From Candidatus Erginobacter occultus (GTDB taxonomy: Bacteria > Auribacterota > Erginobacteria > Erginobacterales > Erginobacteraceae), in contig JAVCCZ010000147.1 of the NCBI GenBank assembly GCA_030765265.1, positions 1 through 32,220 on the forward strand: a stretch of 32,220 nucleotides of DNA, read 5' to 3'. Below the pieces are notes generated by a model. That model searched no databases and was not told the DNA's origin. It worked only from the letters and a program-made list of their open reading frames with translations. A program made the translations under genes and the position numbers. This document shows, piece by piece, positions 24,491 to 30,002 of this stretch; position 1 is the stretch's first letter; every line of letters starts with the position of its first letter.

Positions 24491-25610
24491 TCGCGAAACC
24501 GCCGTCCCGGAACCCGGCCTCAGGCCATCCCCCGTTCAGCCTTCCAACCCGTCCGCTTTCCCGATCCTGGCCGTCGATGACGAGGAGATGATCCGCTCCG
24601 TCCTGAAAAGGATGCTGGAGAAGGCGGGCTACCCCTGCGACACCGTCGCCAGCGTCGGGGAAGCGATCGGAAAAATGGCCAAACGGCCCTACGCCGTCGT
24701 CCTCACCGACATTATGATGCCGGGGATGAGCGGGATGGAGTTCCTGGAACTGATCCGGAAGCGCGACGACGAGACCGCGGTGATTATGCTGACCGCCCTC
24801 AATGATATCGATCTTTCGATCCGGGCGCTGAAGGCGGGCGCCTACGATTACATCACCAAGCCCTTCCGGCTCGACGACGTCCTGGTCAGTATCGAAAAGG
24901 CTCTCCAGAAGCGGGCCCTGATCCTGGAGAACCGCGACTACCAGGAGAACCTGGAGCTCAAGGTAAGGGAACAGAGCCGGAAGATCCAGACATCCTTCAT
25001 CAAGACCATCGAATCCCTGGCCCGGACCCTGGAGGCCCGGGATCCGGAGACCCGCGACCACTCCCTGCGGGTGACCGAGTACTCGATAAGAACCGCCGAG
25101 GAGATGGGTCTCCCAGCCCGGGATGTCGAGAATATCCGGGTCGCCGCCGCCCTCCACGATATTGGGAAACTCGGGGTCAGAGAGCGGGTCCTCGACAAGG
25201 AGCAAGCCCTCCGTTGGGAGGAGATCGAGCATATCCACCGCCATCCGCTGGTCGCGGCCGAGATCCTGGGACCGATCGACGAACTGAAGGAAATTATCCT
25301 CCTGATCAAGCATCACCACGAAAACTTCGACGGGACCGGCTATCCGGACCGGCTGGCCGGGGAGGAGATCCCCCTTGGCTCGCGGATCATCGCCGTCGCC
25401 GACACTTTCGACGCCATCACCTCCACCCGGCCCTACCGGGAGGCGATGAGCGAGGAGTTCGCCATCGGGGAGATCCGGAAACATTCCGGAGGGCAGTTCG
25501 ATCCCACGGTGGTGCCGGCCTTTCTCCGGGCGCTCGGCTACGCCCGGGACACCGGCGAGAGGAGGGAACCGGAGAAACTTTCCTCACTTCCTCGCCCGGG
25601 CGGGGGATAA
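24456..25610 (+). CDS. Response regulator with HD-GYP domain (cyclic-di-GMP phosphodiesterase)
   Basis: This 384-residue protein is the RpfG type: a receiver (about 36-150; D41/D42, phosphoacceptor D85 in LTDIMMPGM, K135 in TKPF), a coiled linker, then HD-GYP (about 175-365). Metal and catalytic residues are in place: H202, the HD pair H234-D235 in LHDIGKLG, H263, the H286-H288 cluster, D316 in VADTFDA, and the GYP-type motif DGTGYPDRL. It should break down cyclic di-GMP. The start is a GTG at 24456, about 10 bases after AAGGA, inside the GAF/PAS gene. Its last 27 bases overlap the end of the opposite PPOX-like gene. Confidence 0.92.
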   Translation: MRKNESAKEAGNRETAVPEPGLRPSPVQPSNPSAFPILAVDDEEMIRSVLKRMLEKAGYPCDTVASVGEAIGKMAKRPYAVVLTDIMMPGMSGMEFLELIRKRDDETAVIMLTALNDIDLSIRALKAGAYDYITKPFRLDDVLVSIEKALQKRALILENRDYQENLELKVREQSRKIQTSFIKTIESLARTLEARDPETRDHSLRVTEYSIRTAEEMGLPARDVENIRVAAALHDIGKLGVRERVLDKEQALRWEEIEHIHRHPLVAAEILGPIDELKEIILLIKHHHENFDGTGYPDRLAGEEIPLGSRIIAVADTFDAITSTRPYREAMSEEFAIGEIRKHSGGQFDPTVVPAFLRALGYARDTGERREPEKLSSLPRPGGG

Positions 25611-26045
25611 ATCATAGATCCGCTCCACCTTAACCCGGATCAGGGCCCGGGGCGGGGGGAGGTGCTGTTCCGAGCGGCCGTGGGAAAAACCCTTCCGGAC
25701 GTTCTTGCTGATCCGCCGGCCGATCAACCGGCTTTTTTTGTGCGTCCACTCGGCGGACATCTTTTCGAAGATCGTCCCCGAATCGATCAATTCCGCCGTC
25801 CCCGTGAACTGGTATCCGGTAAACTCCTCGATGCTGAAGACCAGGATCGAGACCGCCGGGTTGGCCTTCAGGTTCCGGTAGGTCTTCTTCCGATAGAGGT
25901 CGCAAACATCGATCAGCCCACCCTCGGTATCGACCTTGAGCAGACCCTTCAACGAAAGGTTGGGGGTCCCCTCCGGGTTGACCGACCCGACCACAACCAC
26001 GTTCTGCCGAGTCAAAAGCCGCTCCATATCCTGATCGATTTTCAT
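25584..26045 (-). CDS. Pyridoxamine 5'-phosphate oxidase-like FMN-binding split-barrel protein
   Basis: The 153-residue protein has the start of small PPOX-like flavoproteins: MERLLTRQNVVVVGSVNPEGTPNLSLKG, then KTYRNLKANPAVSILVF and a GYQFTGTAELID strand. These proteins bind FMN or related flavins as dimers and carry out varied redox roles; a true pyridoxine oxidase role is unlikely at this size. The basic C-terminal half after about 100 is atypical. The track starts at a GTG (26048), but TGATG overlap with the FMN reductase stop supports the ATG at 26045. It is the last gene of the AOR cluster and converges into the HD-GYP gene by 27 bases. Confidence 0.78.
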   Translation of the reverse strand: MKIDQDMERLLTRQNVVVVGSVNPEGTPNLSLKGLLKVDTEGGLIDVCDLYRKKTYRNLKANPAVSILVFSIEEFTGYQFTGTAELIDSGTIFEKMSAEWTHKKSRLIGRRISKNVRKGFSHGRSEQHLPPPRALIRVKVERIYDLSPARARK

Positions 26046-26650
26046 CACAAAATCGTACTCGTACCCGTACTCGTTCTCGGGCCTCCGCCGCCCGCAAATG
26101 TCCGCCCCGCCTTCATCGCCTCCTCGAGGGCGTCCGGGCGGGAAAGAATCGCGCCCTTCTCCTCGATCTCCCGGTAAACCAGGGAACCCTCCAGCCGGGC
26201 CGGGAGTGTATCCAGGAAATACCGGACGGTCAGGAGAGAACCGGTGAAGAGATTCTTACCCCGGGTTGCTCCCACTAAGAGGGCGAAACCCGAGCGTTTT
26301 CTCTCCCCGGTGCCGTCACTCTCCTCCCGGTTACGGTACCAGAGAGCCTGGCAGCGGTCGATCAGGGCCTTGAGCTGCCCGGGGAGACCGTAAAAAAAGA
26401 TCGGCGAGGCGATCACCACCCGGTCGGCCTCGATCAGTTGCCGGTAAACCTCCCCCATATCGTCCCCGATCACGCACTCCCCGGTGGTTTCGCAGGCCAG
26501 GCACTCGGTACAGGGAGAGATCTTCAGGTCGCAGACCGCGATCTTTTCCCGGAACGCCCCCCCCTCCCCCGCCCCCGCTAAAAAAGCGTCGAGAAGCAGA
26601 TCGGAATTCCCCCCCTTCCGGGGACTCCCCATTATCGTCAGGATCTTCAA
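26045..26650 (-). CDS. NADPH-dependent FMN reductase / iron-sulfur flavoprotein-like
   Basis: The 201-residue protein has a flavodoxin-like fold: MKILTIMGSPRKGGNS binds the FMN phosphate, followed by ADRVVIASPIFFYGLPGQLKALIDR. CTECLACETTGEC supplies a cysteine cluster of the kind seen in the iron-sulfur flavoprotein branch and its relatives, so an iron-sulfur site is possible. The start is a TTG at 26650 that matches the family's usual first residue; the ATG six codons later would cut into the first strand. The C-terminal tail (GGGGPRTSTGTSTIL) is encoded by a CGTACT-type hexamer repeat. It may move electrons in the AOR cluster. Confidence 0.85.
   Translation of the reverse strand: MKILTIMGSPRKGGNSDLLLDAFLAGAGEGGAFREKIAVCDLKISPCTECLACETTGECVIGDDMGEVYRQLIEADRVVIASPIFFYGLPGQLKALIDRCQALWYRNREESDGTGERKRSGFALLVGATRGKNLFTGSLLTVRYFLDTLPARLEGSLVYREIEEKGAILSRPDALEEAMKAGRTFAGGGGPRTSTGTSTIL
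26054..26077. repeat. Four-unit imperfect hexamer repeat at the end of the FMN reductase gene
   Basis: CGTACT-CGTACC-CGTACT-CGTTCT is a 6-bp periodic tract. On the coding strand it gives the Thr/Ser/Gly tail of the FMN reductase, so the repeat has probably extended the protein. Confidence 0.6.
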
Positions 26651-26659
26651 ATAAAGTAT

Positions 26660-26692
26660 TCTCTCTGTTCTTTGCGTTCTCTGCGGTTCATT
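26660..26692. repeat. Intergenic phrase repeat, first copy
   Basis: The gap between the polyferredoxin and the FMN reductase reads TCTTTGCGTTCTCTGCGGTT. Its 14-base core TTCTTTGCGTTCTC (26668-26681) recurs in the opposite orientation as GAGAACGCAAAGAA at 29621-29634, within the gap between two MoaD-like genes. This is a dispersed repeat of unknown role. Confidence 0.6.
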
Positions 26693-26696
26693 TTTT

Positions 26697-27080
26697 TCAG
26701 TCCGCCATCTCCAGCGCGCCCACCGGGCAGGCCTCGACGCAGGCCCCGCACTGGACGCAGATCAAAGCCCCGGTGTCGCGGTGGAGCTTGATCCCGTCGT
26801 AGGGACAGACCGGGACGCAGGTCCCGCAGCCGGTGCATTTTTTCGCGTCGATCCGGACCGCGCCGTTCTTTTCCGTGATCGCCCCTTCGGGGCAGGCCTT
26901 GAGACAGGGCCGCCCGGCGCACTGGACGCAGACGCTCATCCGGGTCTCGGTGTCGGAGATCCGGGTGATCTCCAGCCGGGCTTTCTTCGGGTTGTTGACC
27001 TGGAAAAACCGGAAAGCGCAGACCATCTGGCAGCTCTGGCACCCGGAACAGAGGTCGATCCTGTGAACAAGATGTTTCAT
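26697..27080 (-). CDS. Polyferredoxin-type protein with four cysteine clusters (AOR partner)
   Basis: The 127-residue protein is dense in cysteine: CSGCQSCQMVC (from about 11), CVQCAGRPCLKAC (51-63), CTGCGTCVPVC, and CVQCGACVEAC. The arrangement should hold up to four [4Fe-4S] clusters, like the small electron-transfer subunits next to aldehyde oxidoreductases or in DMSO reductase-like enzymes. No signal peptide or Tat motif is seen, so it is cytoplasmic. A GGAG eight bases before the ATG fixes the start. It lies directly after AOR gene 1 and is its likely electron partner. The overlapping ORF 26647-27087 is a shadow. Confidence 0.9.
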   Translation of the reverse strand: MKHLVHRIDLCSGCQSCQMVCAFRFFQVNNPKKARLEITRISDTETRMSVCVQCAGRPCLKACPEGAITEKNGAVRIDAKKCTGCGTCVPVCPYDGIKLHRDTGALICVQCGACVEACPVGALEMAD

Positions 27081-27098
27081 ATTTCAAACTCCATTTTA

Positions 27099-27116
27099 AT
27101 CGCTATCGCTATCGGG
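27099..27116. repeat. Short ATCGCT hexamer repeat before the polyferredoxin gene
   Basis: ATCGCT-ATCGCT-ATCGGG lies in the short gap between AOR gene 1 and the polyferredoxin gene. It is one of several low-complexity phrases in the spacers of this cluster. Confidence 0.55.
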
Positions 27117-27139
27117 CTCCAAGCCTGGTCCCCCGCCCT

Positions 27140-29005
27140 CTACTTCCCGTACAACTCCTCCTTCACCTCCTCCAACCCCAGCTCATCGAGCGTCTCCGGC
27201 CGGATCAGCCCGTCCTCGTCGTACCCCCAGAGCCGGTAGTAATCATCGAGCATTACATCGAGGTGGACCACCTCGCCCTTAGCCGGGCCTTCCTCTTCCG
27301 GCTCGCTGAGGAACCGGTCGGGTAGGGTGTCGTCCTTCCGGGACAATCCTTCCCGCTGATTGAAGGCGCGTCTGAGAACGCAGATCCGCTTGCCGATCCG
27401 CTCGAGGTTCTCCACGTCGGCGAAGATCTCCAACCCGGTCAGACTGGTCAGGATGTCGGGGACATCCGGGTAGTAGTAGCAGAGGGGATACATTGTCCCG
27501 TACTTGCAGAGGATCAGGGAGTCGACCACGGCGTAGAAGTGCTCGACGTCAAAGACCATCTGGCCCTTGAAGGTCTCGGAGTGCCGGTCGAGGGCGTCTT
27601 TCAGCTTGTCCTCGCCGTAGCGGCGGCGGCCGATCTCGGGGAAACCGATCTCGTCGATCACCGAGAGCCCCCTCAAATGGTCGGCCCCCCGAACCGAGGT
27701 GGCGTGGGTCAGCCCCCCCGAGCGATGGGCCCGGCCGTCCTGTCCGGAGATCTCCTGCCCCTTGACGTGCATCGCGAACTTCTCCGCACCCCCTCCGATC
27801 TTCGCCGCCGCCCTCTTCACCCCCTCGGCCAAAAGATCGCCCAAACCCTCGCGGTAGGCGATCGCCTTGACCATCTCCACCATCTTCTCCCCGTCGGTCC
27901 ACTTCACCTCCTCGGGGATCAGGCCGTGCTCCGAGCATTCCATCGCGAAGCCGATCGCCGAGCCGCAGGAGATGGTATCCATCCCCAGGTCATTGCAGAG
28001 GTGGTTGGCGTAGATCAAGTCGTCGAGGTCGGAGTTGAGGCAGCCGGTGCCGAGCGAGACCACCGTTTCGTATTCCGGTCCCTCGCCGATGTTGTTGTAC
28101 TTCTTCGATAGGGTAACCAACTTGCACTGGATCTTGCAGTTGAAGCAGGAGTTCTTAGCCACCCGGAACTCGTCCCGGATCCGGGTCGAGCCGACCTTCT
28201 CCACCAGGTCGAAGACCCCCTTCTTGTGGTTCCGGGTCGGGAGCCGGCCGATCTCGTTCTCGATCTCGACCAACCCGGCGGAACCGAACTCCCGCAGGGA
28301 GAGGCAGCCCTCGGAGTCGGGACCCTCAAGAAAGCGGTATTTCGACTCCTTGAAGAGCTCGCCCAGTTTCTTCGGGTCGGCGGCGGTGATGTCGTTCGTT
28401 CCCCGGATGGCGATCGCCTTTAAGTTCTTCGAGCCCATCACCGCCCCCAGGCCGGAGCGGCCGAAGGCCCGGTGCTTGTCGGTCATCACGGCGGCGAAGC
28501 GGACCAGCTTCTCCCCGGCCGGGCCGATGCAGGCCACCCGTTCCAGGGAGTGCTTCTCCCTGAGAAATTCGGTAGTCCGGTTGACGGTCTCGCCCCAGAC
28601 CTCCGAGGCGTCCTCCAGGGTGACCCGGTCGTCCTCGATTAAAAGGTAGACCGGCTTGTCCGCCTTCCTCTCGAAGATGACCAGGTCGTAGCCGGCGTAC
28701 TTCAGCTCCGGGCCGAAATGCCCCCCGCAGTGAGCCTCGGCCCAGACCCCGGTCAGGGGAGACTTGGCGGCCATCATATATCGTCCGCTCTGGGGAAAGA
28801 GGGTCCCGGTGGTCGGCCCGGTCGCCAGGATCAGGATGTTCTCCGGCGAAAGGGCTTCGATCCCCGGCTTCAGCTCGTCCCAGAGGATCCGGGCGCAGAA
28901 CCCCGTCCCCCCGATATACTCGATCCAGCGTTCGGGGAGATCTTCTTTCTTGACCGTCCCCTCGGTCAGGTTGATCCGCAAAAACTTTCCCGCGTATCCG
29001 TGCAT
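27140..29005 (-). CDS. aor: Aldehyde:ferredoxin oxidoreductase, tungsten-pterin type (AOR 1)
   Basis: The 621-residue enzyme is of the tungsten-bispterin AOR family, which oxidises aldehydes to carboxylates, or in some members the reverse, using ferredoxin. Visible family text includes GYAGKFLRINLT at the start, GRYMMAAKSPLTGVWAEAHCGG, GLGAVMGSKNLKAIAI, EGPEYET and CNDLGMDTISCG. The four cluster cysteines are C287, C290, C294 and C500 (LCKYG). The region after GQEIS reads GQDGRAHRSGG, unlike the PAYDPRT of AOR 2, so substrate pocket differences are likely. AGGAG lies before the ATG. It follows three MoaD-like genes. Confidence 0.93.
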   Translation of the reverse strand: MHGYAGKFLRINLTEGTVKKEDLPERWIEYIGGTGFCARILWDELKPGIEALSPENILILATGPTTGTLFPQSGRYMMAAKSPLTGVWAEAHCGGHFGPELKYAGYDLVIFERKADKPVYLLIEDDRVTLEDASEVWGETVNRTTEFLREKHSLERVACIGPAGEKLVRFAAVMTDKHRAFGRSGLGAVMGSKNLKAIAIRGTNDITAADPKKLGELFKESKYRFLEGPDSEGCLSLREFGSAGLVEIENEIGRLPTRNHKKGVFDLVEKVGSTRIRDEFRVAKNSCFNCKIQCKLVTLSKKYNNIGEGPEYETVVSLGTGCLNSDLDDLIYANHLCNDLGMDTISCGSAIGFAMECSEHGLIPEEVKWTDGEKMVEMVKAIAYREGLGDLLAEGVKRAAAKIGGGAEKFAMHVKGQEISGQDGRAHRSGGLTHATSVRGADHLRGLSVIDEIGFPEIGRRRYGEDKLKDALDRHSETFKGQMVFDVEHFYAVVDSLILCKYGTMYPLCYYYPDVPDILTSLTGLEIFADVENLERIGKRICVLRRAFNQREGLSRKDDTLPDRFLSEPEEEGPAKGEVVHLDVMLDDYYRLWGYDEDGLIRPETLDELGLEEVKEELYGK

Positions 29006-29022
29006 ATAACTATTCTCCTCGT

Positions 29023-29298
29023 TTATCCTCCCGCCACCGCGGGAAATATGGTCACTGTCTCGTCCCGGCCGACCTCCCGTTCGAGATCGATCTGAGGCCG
29101 TCCCTCGATCAGGAGCACCACCGGCTGGCGTTTCTCCTGCCGGCCGTCTTTTTCCTCCAGAAGCAAATCCCGGACCGGCGGACCGTAAGTCTTCCCCAGG
29201 TACTCGAGGATACCCCGGATCGTCATCCCCCCCGGGGCCTCAACCATCCCGGTCCCCGCCCGGTCCCGCAGGGCTCCGAATAACTTCACCGTTGCCAT
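29023..29298 (-). CDS. MoaD/ThiS-like sulfur carrier (small protein 1)
   Basis: The 91-residue protein has the beta-grasp order of MoaD: VKLFGALRDRAG at the start, a helix with RGILEYLGKTYG, and DETVTIFPAVAGG at the C-terminus. The last two glycines are the family's thiocarboxylate and adenylation site. MoaD donates sulfur to the pterin of molybdenum or tungsten enzymes. It is the third of three such genes and starts 17 bases before AOR 1. No MoeB-like activating enzyme is in the window. Confidence 0.86.
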   Translation of the reverse strand: MATVKLFGALRDRAGTGMVEAPGGMTIRGILEYLGKTYGPPVRDLLLEEKDGRQEKRQPVVLLIEGRPQIDLEREVGRDETVTIFPAVAGG

Positions 29299-29312
29299 AA
29301 CCGATTTGATGT

Positions 29313-29339
29313 GTCACTTCAAATTTTAGTCACTTCAAA
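29313..29339. repeat. Direct repeat GTCACTTCAAA, two copies 16 bp apart
   Basis: GTCACTTCAAA occurs at 29313-29323 and 29329-29339 in the 50-bp gap between two MoaD-like genes. It is too short to assign a role. Confidence 0.5.
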
Positions 29340-29348
29340 CTTCTTCTC

Positions 29349-29585
29349 TCATCCACCGCCCAATCGGAGCATCACCAGAAGCTCCCCGTCGGAATCCAGC
29401 GGCTCGTCCAGGCGCAGAGTACGGCCCCCGGAGAGAACCTGGACGAAACCGAGTTCTTTCCGGGAATAACCCAGCGCCCGGGCCAGGATCGTTCCCACCC
29501 GGGTCCCCTTCCGTCCTTCCCATTCCAGTTCCCGCCCCTCCGGCGGCAGCCGAAGCGGTCCGGCCAGGCGAAGATGAACTTTCAT
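29349..29585 (-). CDS. MoaD/ThiS-like small protein 2, tail ends LRLGGG
   Basis: From the ATG at 29585 (GGAAGA upstream) the product is 78 residues, starting MKVHLRLAGPL. It has the beta-grasp layout and ends LLVMLRLGGG. The usual MoaD ending is PxVAGG; here an Arg-Leu-Gly-Gly-Gly tail is found, closer in look to ubiquitin (LRLRGG). It may be a sulfur carrier with a different partner or a protein modifier; no enzyme for either is nearby. The track's longer form (to 29630) includes 15 codons from repeat-like DNA and is less likely. Confidence 0.72.
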   Translation of the reverse strand: MKVHLRLAGPLRLPPEGRELEWEGRKGTRVGTILARALGYSRKELGFVQVLSGGRTLRLDEPLDSDGELLVMLRLGGG

Positions 29586-29606
29586 AATCAGATCTTCCGG
29601 TATTGA

Positions 29607-29673
29607 ACCGCGGAGGCGCCGAGAACGCAAAGAAAAACTATCAAATTCTCCGCGTCCTCCGCGCCTCCGCGGT
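29607..29673. repeat. Long inverted repeat with a phrase repeat, second copy
   Basis: ACCGCGGAGGCGC (29607-29619) and GCGCCTCCGCGGT (29661-29673) form a perfect 13-bp stem. The loop holds GAGAACGCAAAGAA (29621-29634), the reverse complement of the core in the repeat at 26668-26681. It fills the gap between MoaD-like genes 2 and 3, and reaches into the N-terminal extension of the track ORF for gene 2. Confidence 0.75.
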
Positions 29674-29693
29674 GAATTTTCCGCCCCGGCGGT

Positions 29694-29939
29694 TCAGCCC
29701 CCGGCGACGATCGGGATGAAGGCCACCCGGTCGCCCTCTTTCAGCTCAATGCCGGTATCCCGGACCAGGACCGAGTTAAGGGTGAGCTTGAGGTTGCGGT
29801 GCTCGTCGATATCCAGTCCGTACTCTTCCTTGACCCAATCGAGGAACCCGGCCAGGTTCCCGCCGGGGAATTCGACCTCATTGGTCCGGGCGGGAAAGTA
29901 GCGACGGAACTTGCTGACCGCGGTGACCGTGATCTTCAT
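29694..29939 (-). CDS. MoaD-like sulfur carrier (small protein 3)
   Basis: The 81-residue protein begins MKITVTAVSKFRRYFPA and ends GDRVAFIPIVAGG, the standard MoaD C-terminus with the terminal Gly-Gly. The middle WVKEEYGLDIDEHRNLKLTLNSV supplies the helix and strand. It is the first of the three MoaD-like genes after AOR 2, with a gap of 63 bases. Of the three it is the most likely true pterin sulfur carrier, judged on the tail alone. Confidence 0.88.
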   Translation of the reverse strand: MKITVTAVSKFRRYFPARTNEVEFPGGNLAGFLDWVKEEYGLDIDEHRNLKLTLNSVLVRDTGIELKEGDRVAFIPIVAGG

Positions 29940-29953
29940 AAAGATAGTAATCG

Positions 29954-29988
29954 GTAATCAGTCTCTGCCGGTCCTGCTTTATGATTAC
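29954..29988. repeat. Inverted repeat GTAATCA/TGATTAC between AOR 2 and MoaD-like gene 3
   Basis: GTAATCA (29954-29960) and TGATTAC (29982-29988) could form a 7-bp stem in the 63-bp gap. It resembles the other phrase-like spacers in this cluster. A partial stop of transcription is possible but unproved. Confidence 0.45.
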
Positions 29989-30002
29989 TGATCACTTGGT
30001 TG

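Noticed and set aside
26647-27087. A 146-residue ORF overlapping the polyferredoxin gene
   Set aside because: The other frame gives four clean cysteine clusters with a good ribosome site; this ORF is its shadow plus repeat text.
29586-29630. N-terminal extension of MoaD-like protein 2
   Set aside because: The 15 extra codons come from the inverted-repeat element, and a better start with a ribosome site follows at 29585.
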